A DNA stretch of 64,000 nt from Martinezella multihospitum (lineage in GTDB: Bacteria > Pseudomonadota > Alphaproteobacteria > Rhizobiales > Rhizobiaceae): assembly GCF_900094585.1 (NCBI RefSeq), contig NZ_FMAG01000002.1, positions 326,007 through 390,006 on the forward strand. Reading direction: 5' to 3'. The notes beneath the pieces were generated by a model that saw only the letters and a program-made list of their open reading frames with translations, did no database searches and was not told the DNA's origin. Position numbers and translations under genes: made by a program. Numbering within the stretch: the stretch's first letter is position 1; each line of letters begins with the position of its first letter. Shown piece after piece: positions 45,390-53,519 of the stretch.

Positions 45390-46364
45390 TTATTCTCTGG
45401 GAGCGGCTGCGCGGCGCAGCCGGTCGTTGATGGCCTCGCCGAGGCCTTCGTCTGGAATATGCGAAAACGCAATGGTCGCGGCGCCGGTGGCATCGGCGCG
45501 CTTCATGAAATCGAAGAGGTTTGCGGCGGCTTCGGAGAGATCGCCGGCAGCGCTCAGATCCAGCACGGCAACGGCATTCTCGCTGCCGGGAATGTCCGGC
45601 GTTCCGAAGCGGATCAGCGCTTCGTTCGCGGAAACATCCGTCGCGTCGAGCCGCACGGCAGCCCCCGGCGCATAATGCGAGGCCATCATGCCAGGTGCCT
45701 CGATCGCTGCCGAAGCTTTCTTCTTGCGCTTCAGCGCCTTGCCGGCCACCCGCTCGATCTCGCTCGCCGCAAGGCCACCAGGCCGCAAGAGGCGCATCTC
45801 GCCATCCTCGACCTTGACGATGGTCGATTCTACGCCGACGACCGAAGCCCCGGCATCGAGGATGAGCGTGATCCGCTCCCCGAGATCGTCGTCCACATGA
45901 TCGGCGCTGGTGGCGCTGATCTTGCCCGACGTGTTGGCGCTCGGTGCAGCAAGCGGTCGGTCGAAGGCGCGGATCAACTCGCCGGCAAAGCCCTGCGGCA
46001 CGCGGATGCCGACCGTGTCGAGCCCTGCGGTCGCCAGCGGATGGATGCCGCTGTCGGATTTCAGCGGCAGCACCAGTGTCAGCGGGCCAGGCCAGAAGGC
46101 CTCCGCAAGCTTCCGCGAGATGGGATCGAAGACCGCGTAGCGTTCGGCCATGGCGAGATCGCTCATATGGCAGATCAGCGGATTGAAGCGCGGCCGGCCC
46201 TTGGTCTCGTAGATCCGGGTAATCGCGGCAGGGTTGGTGGCGTCGGCGGCAAGGCCGTAAACTGTTTCTGTCGGCAGTCCGATCGGCAAACCTTCGGCAA
46301 GCGTTGCCGTCGCAACCTCTATTGCCGTTTGCGGATGTTCGAGAATGTCTATGTGTCGTGCCAT
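45390..46364 (-). CDS. L-threonylcarbamoyladenylate synthase
   Basis: 324 residues, the long Sua5 form with an extra C-terminal domain, not the short TsaC form. The YrdC core shows PTETVYGLAADA, KGRPRFNPL and the threonine/ATP-binding APSANTSGKISAT, VESTIVKVEDG and LRPGG. A helical linker (KALKRKKKASA) leads to the C-terminal Sua5 domain (MMASHYAPGAAVRL). It makes threonylcarbamoyl-AMP for the universal t6A37 modification of ANN-decoding tRNAs. It is upstream of the FAD-linked oxidase gene. Confidence 0.93.
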   Translation of the reverse strand: MARHIDILEHPQTAIEVATATLAEGLPIGLPTETVYGLAADATNPAAITRIYETKGRPRFNPLICHMSDLAMAERYAVFDPISRKLAEAFWPGPLTLVLPLKSDSGIHPLATAGLDTVGIRVPQGFAGELIRAFDRPLAAPSANTSGKISATSADHVDDDLGERITLILDAGASVVGVESTIVKVEDGEMRLLRPGGLAASEIERVAGKALKRKKKASAAIEAPGMMASHYAPGAAVRLDATDVSANEALIRFGTPDIPGSENAVAVLDLSAAGDLSEAAANLFDFMKRADATGAATIAFSHIPDEGLGEAINDRLRRAAAPRE

Positions 46365-46423
46365 GGCCTGCCTGCTTGCAGTTCAGGCCGTTTCTTATGC
46401 TCTTCGAGTTTTCGGATCAATCA

Positions 46424-47041
46424 TCAAAGCTGGCGAATGATGTCGCGAAGCTGCTCGTTGCGCGCGCCGAGGAGAAGAACGTTGCGGATGGCGATCTGCG
46501 GATCGTGCGTGTGGAACAGCACGCCGTTGCCTCTGACGTCGCGATTGATCGTCAGCTTCTTGTCTTCCGCTTGCCTGTCCGGATGGATGGCGACGGCGAA
46601 ATACATGCGCGAATATTTCAGGCTGATGTCCTCGAAGAAGTTCTCTTCCTGGCCGATCCGGGCAAAGAAGTTGGCAATGTAGAAGGCCCAGTTCACCTGC
46701 TCATATTGAGCAAATTGCGTCCGCGCGGCGGTGACATGGCAATAGCCGAGATGCGGCGTGTCCTTCAGCGTGTGATGAAAGATGAGCTTGGGGAAGCGGA
46801 TGGACTTATGGAAGCTGTTGAGCCGGTCGTGTGTCTTTTCGCCAGCATCGCGCAGCTTCAGCGCGGTGCGTTCGGCCACATGCTCATGGGTGAGATATTC
46901 CCGCTCTTCCGCCAGCCAGTGTGGCCTGTTGCGGTTGATGCGGCCGGTGCGCAGGAATTCGCTGTAGCCCGTCGTCGATACCGGTGGCGCCGGTTCGGGC
47001 TCGGCGGGCTTCCCAGCGTCGAAATATCTGAGTTTGGCCAT
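46424..47041 (-). CDS. Conserved rhizobial hypothetical protein (possibly DUF6656)
   Basis: 205 residues from ATG 47041; an ATG at 47062 adds seven residues. I recognise it as similar to a family I recall as DUF6656 in Rhizobiaceae, by HRSIRFPKLIFHHTLKDTPHLGYCHVTAA-like text (here KSIRFPKLIF, then HTLKDTPHLGYCHVTAAR). There is no signal peptide or membrane helix. No function is known. It lies between sua5 (same strand) and the divergent ACT-domain gene. Confidence 0.6.
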   Translation of the reverse strand: MAKLRYFDAGKPAEPEPAPPVSTTGYSEFLRTGRINRNRPHWLAEEREYLTHEHVAERTALKLRDAGEKTHDRLNSFHKSIRFPKLIFHHTLKDTPHLGYCHVTAARTQFAQYEQVNWAFYIANFFARIGQEENFFEDISLKYSRMYFAVAIHPDRQAEDKKLTINRDVRGNGVLFHTHDPQIAIRNVLLLGARNEQLRDIIRQL

Positions 47042-47142
47042 GCCGGATCTCGCTTTAGACATCTCTGGACGACATAGTAGACGGAATAGCTTGAGCCGGG
47101 CTTAACCGTTTTGAGACGCCGAACCTTGAGGAGACAGAGAAC

Positions 47143-47559
47143 GTGCCTGGAATAATCAATCTCAAGCAGCTTCTGTCCGACATGAAACCAAATCTCGCCG
47201 AGGGTGAATTCGTCTATTGCAGCGTGCCGGCATCGGCACTGGCGGATCATCTGCATCTGGACCCGATCGGGCTGTTTCGCGAAAAGGAGGGTGTGACGCT
47301 GATCCTTCCGCTGGAGGCGGCCCGCATGGCGGGATTTCCGGCTGCCCCGGTTATGCGCATGATTACGCTCGAAGTGCATTCGTCCCTCGAGGCGGTCGGG
47401 CTCACGGCAGCCTTCGCCACGGCCCTTGGAAATGAAGGCATTAGCGCCAATGTCGTCGCCGCCTATTACCACGATCACATCTTCATTCCGGCTGCCGATG
47501 CGGGTCGCGCCATGGCCGCGCTGTTGGCGCTTTCCGCCACCCAGGCGGCCCGTCGATAA
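47143..47559 (+). CDS. ACT-domain protein
   Basis: 138 residues from GTG 47143, with GAGGAGAC upstream. The fold is two ACT-like halves: VYCSVPASALADHLHL at the N-terminus and a second half with MRMITLEVHSSLEAVGLTAAFATALGNEGISANVVAAYYHDHIFIP, typical of the small two-ACT proteins also called DUF2241. ACT domains bind small ligands such as amino acids, but the ligand is unknown. Left of it is a divergent hypothetical gene; right of it the cobalamin riboswitch region. Confidence 0.78.
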   Translation: MPGIINLKQLLSDMKPNLAEGEFVYCSVPASALADHLHLDPIGLFREKEGVTLILPLEAARMAGFPAAPVMRMITLEVHSSLEAVGLTAAFATALGNEGISANVVAAYYHDHIFIPAADAGRAMAALLALSATQAARR

Positions 47560-47780
47560 CAGCCCTGTCGCATTCAGAATAAAGCGTCATCATTCGGGTG
47601 CGGATGGACCGTTTACCCGCATTTTGATGTGGTCGCATAAGCGATTGAATTGTCTTTCTATATTGCTTCTTTCTGGAACCGTCCCGGCGTCTCGTTTCGC
47701 CTGTCGTCAATTTCGGAGCCGATGTCGCATTGCAGCGCAGCGGCTGGCGGAGCCGAGAGCTATGATGCGATCAATCTCAA

Positions 47781-47958
47781 GGTGCCGCCTGCTAGGGAGA
47801 CGGAGAATTGGGAAGCCGGTCAAAATCCGGCGCTGCCCCCGCAACGGTGGTGGAGTGAGGCATGGCGAATAAAGCCACTGGGTCGATCGACCTGGGAAGG
47901 TGCCATGGGGCTCTGGAAACGGGGCCGCTCCAGAGCCCGGAAACCAGCCTTGGGCACA
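47781..47958 (+). promoter_or_regulatory. Cobalamin (vitamin B12) riboswitch
   Basis: All the diagnostic parts are in order: GGTGCC at 47781, the GAATTGGGAAGCCGG stretch from 47805, and the B12 box CCGGCGCTGCCCCCGCAACGG (47827-47847). Then come AAAGCCACTGG (about 47871-47881), a hairpin CTCTGGAAACG..CCAGAG (47911-47935), GAGCCCGGAAACCAGCC (47933-47949) and a closing GGCAC that pairs with GTGCC near the start. Such aptamers bind cobalamin and usually shut off the gene downstream, here gbcA. It is the only gene-control element of this kind in the window. Confidence 0.93.
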
Positions 47959-48034
47959 TAGGTTTACTGACCGCGGCGGGTGGTCGGGACATTGCTTTTG
48001 GCCGCTCCCAATCGGCCGCGCATGTCCTTTGCCC

Positions 48035-48060
48035 GCCTCCTGGTACTGTTAAGGATAGGC
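48035..48060 (+). promoter_or_regulatory. Possible hairpin masking the gbcA ribosome site
   Basis: GCCTCCT (48035-48041) can pair with AGGATAGGC (48052-48060) with two bulged bases. This takes in the Shine-Dalgarno AAGGA (48051-48055) just before ATG 48063. It fits a translational off-switch when cobalamin is bound. There is no T run after any hairpin in the leader, so transcription termination is less likely. Folding was judged by eye. Confidence 0.55.
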
Positions 48061-48062
48061 AA

Positions 48063-49307
48063 ATGGACATCGGCAGCAAAGTTCTGCGGCAACTGAAGAA
48101 CCACCGGACGGGTTTGAGCCTTGAGCAACCGTTCTACACCGATCCAGATTACTTCAAGCTCGATATGGAGACGATCTATTATCGCGACTGGCTGTTCATC
48201 GGCCATGATTGCGAAGTGCCGCGTGCAGGCAACTATTTCACCGTCCAGATCGGCGATTATCCCGTCGTCATCGTCCGCGGCCGCGATCAGGTCATCCGCG
48301 CCTTCCACAATAGCTGTCGCCATCGCGGTTCGCGCGTCTGCACGACGGAGCGCGGCTCGTCTGCAAAGCTCGTCTGCCCCTATCATCAGTGGACCTACGA
48401 ACTCGACGGCTCGCTGCTGTTTGCTCGCCAGATGGCCGAGGATTTCGACAAGAGCCAGCATTCGCTGAAGCCGGTCCATTGCGAAAGCGTCGGCGGCTAC
48501 ATCTTCATCTGCCTCGCGCAGAACGCTCCGGATTTCGCACCGGTTCGCGCCGCGATCGAGCCCTATATGGCGCCGCACCGCATCAGCGAAGCCAAGGTCG
48601 CCTTCCAGAGCACGATCATCGAGAAGGGCAACTGGAAGCTCGTCTGGGAAAACAACCGCGAGTGCTATCATTGCGCGGCCAATCATCCCGAGCTTTGCCG
48701 CACCTTCCCGGAGGCGCCGACCGTGACGGGCGTGCAGGGCGCGATGAACGACCCCGTCATCGCCGAGCACTGGCAGCGCTGCGAAGCCGCCGGCCTTCCG
48801 AGCGAGTTCAAGATCTCGCCGGATGGGCAGTTCCGTGCCGCCCGCATGCCGCTGATCGAAGGCGCCGAAAGCTACACCATGTCCGGTCAGAACGCCGTGA
48901 AGCGGCCGCTCTCATCCGACGTGACGATCAATGGCATCGGCACCATGCTGCTGTTCCACTATCCGACGACGTGGAACCACATGCTCGGCGACCACGCGAT
49001 CTCCTTCCGCGTCCTGCCGATCAGTGCCGAGGAAACCGCCGTGACCACGAAGTGGCTCGTTCATAAGGATGCCGTCGAGGGTGTCGATTACAATCTTGAG
49101 GAACTGACGCACGTCTGGACCGAAACCAACGATCAGGACCGCCGCATCGTCGAGGAAAATGCCTTCGGCATCCGCTCGCCGGCCTATGAGCCCGGTCCCT
49201 ATTCGGAAATCCATGAAGGCGGTGTCATGCAGTTCGTCGAGTGGTACACGACGTTCATGATCAACCGGCTGCAGGGCGACCAGGCCAAGCTGTCGGCGGT
49301 TGCCTGA
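48063..49307 (+). CDS. gbcA: Glycine-betaine monooxygenase, Rieske oxygenase subunit
   Basis: 414 residues from ATG 48063, with AAGGA 7 bases upstream; the frame is open back through the riboswitch but earlier starts are unlikely. The Rieske 2Fe-2S ligands are Cys85/His87 and Cys105/His108 (CRHRG..CPYHQW). The mononuclear iron site is in WENNRECYHCAANHPELC. KWLVHKDAVEGVDYN and the TNDQDRR and YEPGPYS motifs match GbcA of Pseudomonas. GbcAB demethylates glycine betaine to dimethylglycine with O2 and NAD(P)H. A stachydrine-type demethylase is the close alternative. Confidence 0.88.
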   Translation: MDIGSKVLRQLKNHRTGLSLEQPFYTDPDYFKLDMETIYYRDWLFIGHDCEVPRAGNYFTVQIGDYPVVIVRGRDQVIRAFHNSCRHRGSRVCTTERGSSAKLVCPYHQWTYELDGSLLFARQMAEDFDKSQHSLKPVHCESVGGYIFICLAQNAPDFAPVRAAIEPYMAPHRISEAKVAFQSTIIEKGNWKLVWENNRECYHCAANHPELCRTFPEAPTVTGVQGAMNDPVIAEHWQRCEAAGLPSEFKISPDGQFRAARMPLIEGAESYTMSGQNAVKRPLSSDVTINGIGTMLLFHYPTTWNHMLGDHAISFRVLPISAEETAVTTKWLVHKDAVEGVDYNLEELTHVWTETNDQDRRIVEENAFGIRSPAYEPGPYSEIHEGGVMQFVEWYTTFMINRLQGDQAKLSAVA

Positions 49308-49309
49308 GC

Positions 49310-50398
49310 ATGAACATGACCGTCTCCCTTCCGCATCGCCACCTCGACCAGATGCAGCCCTGGAATGACAGGCAGCATGTGCTCGAATGCCTCTCGGCAA
49401 CGCCTGAAGCGCCCGACGTGATGACCTTCACGTTCGGGTCCGACAAGGACAACTGGTTCCGCTATCTGCCGGGCCAGTTCGTGACGCTGGAGCTGCCGGC
49501 GGCTCCGGAGCCGGTCATGCGCACCTATACGCTGTCGTCGACGCCGTCGCGGCCCTATTCGGTTGCCGTGACGGTGAAGGCGCAGAAGGACAGCATCGGC
49601 ACGCGCTGGATGTTCGAGAACCTGAAGCCGGGCATGCGCATCAAGGCTTTCGGCCCTCTCGGCGATTTCAGCCATATCCGCCATCCCGGCGAGAAATATC
49701 TCTTCGTCTCGGCCGGCTCCGGCATCACGCCGATGATGTCGATGACGCGCTACATGTCCGATATCGCGCCGCTGTCTGATATCACCTTCGTCAACTGTTC
49801 GCGCAGCCCGGCCGATATCATCTTTCGTTCCGAACTCGAATATCTCGCCCGCTTCATGCCGAACCTCAATCTCGGCTTCATCGTCGAAGGCTGTGGCCGC
49901 ACCGATCTCTGGTCTGGCTTGAAGGGCCGCATCGACAAGGCGAAGATCGGTCTGCTGGCACCCGATTTCATGGACCGGACGATCTTCTGTTGCGGTCCGG
50001 AAGTCTTCATGGATGCCGTTCGCTCCATGTTGGAAGCCCATGGCTTCGACATGTCGCGCTACCATCAGGAAAGCTTCCAGCCGGCGAACGCGGCGACACC
50101 GCTTGCGGAAGTCTCCGACGATGCCTCCGGTGAGGCTGCGACCACGATCCGTTTCACTATGGCTGGCAAGGATGTCGTCTGTGCGGCGGGGCAGACCGTG
50201 CTTCAGGCGGCGCGCGGTGCCGGCGTGCGCATCGGTGCGGCCTGCGAATCCGGCCTCTGCGGGACATGCCGCGTCATGAAGCTCTCCGGCGAAGTCGAGA
50301 TGAGCCATAATGGCGGCATCTTGGATGACGAGATCGACGAGGGCTACATCCTCGCCTGCTGCTCGCGCCCGAAGACGGATGTGCAGATCGAGGCCTAG
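49310..50398 (+). CDS. gbcB: Glycine-betaine monooxygenase reductase subunit
   Basis: 362 residues from ATG 49310, two bases after the gbcA stop (a second ATG lies two codons later). It is a ferredoxin-reductase-type protein: the FAD site RTYTLSSTP (about residues 64-72), the NAD site LFVSAGSGITPMMSM and, at the C-terminus, a plant-type 2Fe-2S domain with CESGLCGTC and a last Cys in ILACCSRP. It passes electrons from NAD(P)H to the Rieske subunit GbcA. The tight spacing shows they are cotranscribed under the cobalamin riboswitch. Confidence 0.9.
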   Translation: MNMTVSLPHRHLDQMQPWNDRQHVLECLSATPEAPDVMTFTFGSDKDNWFRYLPGQFVTLELPAAPEPVMRTYTLSSTPSRPYSVAVTVKAQKDSIGTRWMFENLKPGMRIKAFGPLGDFSHIRHPGEKYLFVSAGSGITPMMSMTRYMSDIAPLSDITFVNCSRSPADIIFRSELEYLARFMPNLNLGFIVEGCGRTDLWSGLKGRIDKAKIGLLAPDFMDRTIFCCGPEVFMDAVRSMLEAHGFDMSRYHQESFQPANAATPLAEVSDDASGEAATTIRFTMAGKDVVCAAGQTVLQAARGAGVRIGAACESGLCGTCRVMKLSGEVEMSHNGGILDDEIDEGYILACCSRPKTDVQIEA

Positions 50399-50426
50399 CA
50401 TCGATCCAAGGGCTTCCGTACTGGCC

Positions 50427-51437
50427 TCAAAAATCCTGGTAGTTCAGCTCGTTGATCTCGACCGGCCTCGTTTGCGGGGTCGAGGCCGTGACGACCGGGT
50501 CGATATCGGCCATGAGCGAAACGAGCGTCTGCCGCGGCCCGCTACACATCTGGGCGAGCGCGATCGTCAGGTCTGGGGCGGGCAGGGGTTTGGCCGGCAG
50601 GAGATCGCCCTGTGGCCAGATCTTGGCAAGCTGAACCTTCGTCATCGGCACGACATTGACGTCGATATCGGTGAGCGTGCCCGGCACCCGATAGGGGCAG
50701 CTTTTCTCCGAGCAATTGTCCGACGACGCAAATTGCCAGATGGCATAATTATCCCAGTTGCCGAGTGGGAAGGTGCCTTTGACATCAGGCTTGTAGCGCG
50801 CATACCACAAAGGCAGTCGCGACAGCAGCGGATAGGTGCCGCGGTGCTCGGCGATATAGCGTGCCGTATTGTGATTGACGTAGAGAATGGGGTAGCGTCC
50901 GGTCCTGACCTTGATGTGGGCGACGTAGATCTGCGCGTCATCGAGCGACATGAACTGCGTCGTGTCCATGCCGTCGATGTCGAGCACCATCAGTTCATCC
51001 GGCTGCGGATTGGCATAGTCGAGAAAATGATTGGCCTGGTCGATCGGATTGCCGGGCCGACCGAGATGATAGGCTCCCCATAACAGGCCATTTGTCTTTG
51101 CCAGCATGCGGCGCGTTTGAAACAGTTCGCGGCTAACAGCGTATTTGCGCCACATCGTCCTGCAATGGGCCACCGTATCGCCGCCGTGGTCGCCGGTGCA
51201 ACTGAAGCTTTCAGGCAATCCGTCCGACGCCTTGGAGATGAAGCCGGCGATGCGCTTGTCCTGCAGAAATGCGGTCCAGTCGATGGTGTTCAGCTCGTAG
51301 GCATCGACAATCAGGGCGTTTTTCGGATCGCCCCAAGGCTGGATTTCACCAGCCGAAGGCTTGGAGACCGGCCCCATCAGGGTCAGGATCGTCAGCAAGC
51401 TGTAAATGAGGAGGTTACTCTTTCGGTATCCTTTCAT
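50427..51437 (-). CDS. GH25 family lysozyme, exported
   Basis: 336 residues. The N-terminal signal or anchor (MKGYRKSNLLIYSLLTILTLMG) is followed by a GH25 TIM-barrel: ALIVDAYELNTIDW (Asp45 as the first active-site strand residue), GAYHLGRPGN, LMVLDIDGMD and YPILYVNHNT. The C-terminal part (AIWQFASSDNCSEKSCPY and DIDVNVV) is typical. GH25 enzymes cut the peptidoglycan sugar backbone. It is convergent with gbcB and stands alone. A phage origin is not indicated by neighbours. Confidence 0.85.
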   Translation of the reverse strand: MKGYRKSNLLIYSLLTILTLMGPVSKPSAGEIQPWGDPKNALIVDAYELNTIDWTAFLQDKRIAGFISKASDGLPESFSCTGDHGGDTVAHCRTMWRKYAVSRELFQTRRMLAKTNGLLWGAYHLGRPGNPIDQANHFLDYANPQPDELMVLDIDGMDTTQFMSLDDAQIYVAHIKVRTGRYPILYVNHNTARYIAEHRGTYPLLSRLPLWYARYKPDVKGTFPLGNWDNYAIWQFASSDNCSEKSCPYRVPGTLTDIDVNVVPMTKVQLAKIWPQGDLLPAKPLPAPDLTIALAQMCSGPRQTLVSLMADIDPVVTASTPQTRPVEINELNYQDF

Positions 51438-51684
51438 GAAATAATAGTAAGGATTGCTGGTTAATCTTGGGTTAAGAATGAAATCACTATAAATTCATCG
51501 TGGAGCCCCGCATAACTCCTTAATTCGGTAGGGATTTGAGGAACTAAATAACGCGCTGCCGCGTTTCTTGCCGTCTATTCGCATATGCGACGAAGCAGGC
51601 AGCGAAACCTTGCTCGGGAAGCATTCCCGACATGAAGCGCCTACAGGCTTGAGTATCAAGTCGAACCAGGGAATGGAGATAAAA

Positions 51685-52155
51685 ATGCTTGGTTTCCGTG
51701 CAAAAATCGCGACAGTCGCCGTAACGGCTGCCGTCGCATTGACGAGCTTCACACCGTCTTTTGCCATGCAGATGCCCGCCGCACCGATCGTAAAACAGTC
51801 CGCACCCGCCCAAGCCGCGCCGGGCAATGTCGAACACGTTCAATGGCGTCGCGATGGTTATTATCGCCGTGGCTGGTATGGCGGCTATCGCGGTTATCGC
51901 GGCGGCTATCGTCATGGTTATCGCTATCATGACGGCTACTGGTTCCCGCTGGCCGCCTTCGGTGCGGGCGCGCTGATCGGCGGCGCTATCGCCAGCCAGC
52001 CACGCTATTATGAGCCGGCTCCGGCCCCGAGCGCAGGCATCAATCCGCGCCATGTCGAATGGTGCGAGGGACGTTATCGTTCCTACCGCGCTTACGACAA
52101 TACGTTCCAGCCGAATTCCGGCCCGCGCCGTCAATGCTATTCGCCGTATTTCTAA
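51685..52155 (+). CDS. BA14K family protein
   Basis: 156 residues from ATG 51685 behind GGAGAT. A signal peptide (to about residue 27, TPSFA-M) leads to a Gly/Tyr/Arg-rich region ([19 protein letters not shown]), a hydrophobic helix ([18 protein letters not shown]) and the BA14K C-terminus [29 protein letters not shown]. The family was first described as a Brucella immunoreactive 14-kDa protein with lectin-like properties. It is common in several copies in rhizobia. Confidence 0.88.
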   Translation: MLGFRAKIATVAVTAAVALTSFTPSFAMQMPAAPIVKQSAPAQAAPGNVEHVQWRRDGYYRRGWYGGYRGYRGGYRHGYRYHDGYWFPLAAFGAGALIGGAIASQPRYYEPAPAPSAGINPRHVEWCEGRYRSYRAYDNTFQPNSGPRRQCYSPYF

Positions 52156-52186
52156 GCAGCCAGCGATTGCTGACCGATGAATATCA

Positions 52187-52215
52187 GCCGTCCGGTTCCC
52201 GCCGGGCGGCTTTTT
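52187..52215. terminator. Terminator after the BA14K gene
   Basis: GCCGTCCGG (52187-52195) pairs with CCGGGCGGC (52202-52210) with one G-T wobble, then TTTTT. It lies between the BA14K gene (plus) and the converging transporter gene (minus). Confidence 0.85.
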
Positions 52216-52228
52216 GCATGGTTTGAAA

Positions 52229-53230
52229 TCAGAGAATGTTGACCCGCTTGAGCAGCCACCATGCCAGCAGCATGGAGGCGATGATGAAGCCCACCGCATA
52301 GCCGGTACCGCTTCCGCCGCCCGCCAGCGGCAGGCCCGATGTATTCATCCCGAAGAACCCCGTCACCAGCGTCGGCGGCAGCAGAAACGCGGTCATGATC
52401 GACAGGATGTAGAGATGCCGGTTGATCTCGGAGGCAAGCTTCGAATCGATCTCTTCGTGCAGGAGCCTCGCCCGTTCCTGCAGCGCATAGACATCGTGCT
52501 CGACCGCTTCCAATCGTCCCGTCAGCCGCGCAGCGACATCCTCGAAGCCGAGCGGCATTTCCTCGTCGTCGGAGGCAGCGGCATGGCGCATCAGCGAAAG
52601 AACGGTCCGCAAATGACGATGCAAGCGCACGATCGTCCTGCGGATGGGCGGAAGCTTGGTACGCTCGTCGCGTGACGTATTGCCGTGGACGAAATCCTCG
52701 ATGCCATTCAGCTCTTCGCTGATTTCGATGACGACGGAGATCAGGGTCCGCTGGAACTCGACGACGATCAGCTCGAAAATATCGACGGGATTGGAAAATC
52801 GTGCGGCGTTCTTTTCGATCAGCACCCGGGTTCGATCCAGGCTGCGAAGCGGCTGCAGCCGGGTTGTTATCAACAGGCGATCTGTCAGTGCGAAATGCAG
52901 CCAGCCGATGTCGTGGGTGTTGTGGGCGAAGTCGCGCTGGAAGTCGACCAATGTGCCGAAAAGCATCTGCTCGTCGACCGTAATCGTTGCATGTGTCTCA
53001 TGCGTGGTCAGCGCTATGCGGGCGGCCTCGTTCAGCCCCGGCGCATCCTCGAGGAAGGCCGGCACCCGGGCATCCACGAGATTGAGATGCAGCCAGAGAA
53101 AACCGTCGGCGCCGAACAGCGTCGAACGATCGATGTCGTCAGGCAGGCGCTCCGGCTTGGTTTCACCGGGACGGAGACGGTATGCCCAGATAAAGCCTGG
53201 TATGGTATTGGCTAACGTGAGCGTGTTCAT
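52229..53230 (-). CDS. CorA-type transporter, ZntB-like
   Basis: 333 residues. The long cytoplasmic N-terminal domain ends in a helix, and two C-terminal membrane helices enclose the GMN motif, here GFFGMNTSGLPLAGG (about residues 292-306). ZntB proteins carry Zn2+ and CorA Mg2+; the shorter pore loop and the FFGMN with following GLPL suggest the ZntB side. It stands alone, converging with the BA14K gene. About 290 bases to its right hold no gene I can recognise. Confidence 0.85.
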   Translation of the reverse strand: MNTLTLANTIPGFIWAYRLRPGETKPERLPDDIDRSTLFGADGFLWLHLNLVDARVPAFLEDAPGLNEAARIALTTHETHATITVDEQMLFGTLVDFQRDFAHNTHDIGWLHFALTDRLLITTRLQPLRSLDRTRVLIEKNAARFSNPVDIFELIVVEFQRTLISVVIEISEELNGIEDFVHGNTSRDERTKLPPIRRTIVRLHRHLRTVLSLMRHAAASDDEEMPLGFEDVAARLTGRLEAVEHDVYALQERARLLHEEIDSKLASEINRHLYILSIMTAFLLPPTLVTGFFGMNTSGLPLAGGGSGTGYAVGFIIASMLLAWWLLKRVNIL

Positions 53231-53519
53231 GGGGGCATCGTTCGCATTGTCTGAACAGTTGCCTTAGTCTTCGTTCATGACGATTGTTTATGCAAGTCCG
53301 TGCTTTGACGGAATAATCGCGGATATAGGCGGCGATGTCACAGCCGCTCGGCGCGCGTAAGACGCATGTCATGTTCGGGTTCGCGAGGCGGTGGAAATCG
53401 ATGCCTCTTGCAATTTGAGAAAATTGACGTTTACGTAAAAATAAACTAGCTATAGCCACAAATGGCCGATGGTCCGGGTGAGGCGGGTCATTGCCAGCAC
53501 CGATCCGGAGGAAATCATC

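Noticed and set aside
48000..48017. GGCCG..CGGCC hairpin in the gbcA leader as a terminator
   Set aside because: No T run follows it; it may be structural only.
47862..48062. Possible upstream extension of gbcA through the riboswitch
   Set aside because: The frame is open, but it reads the riboswitch RNA elements and repeats no known protein; ATG 48063 has a ribosome site.
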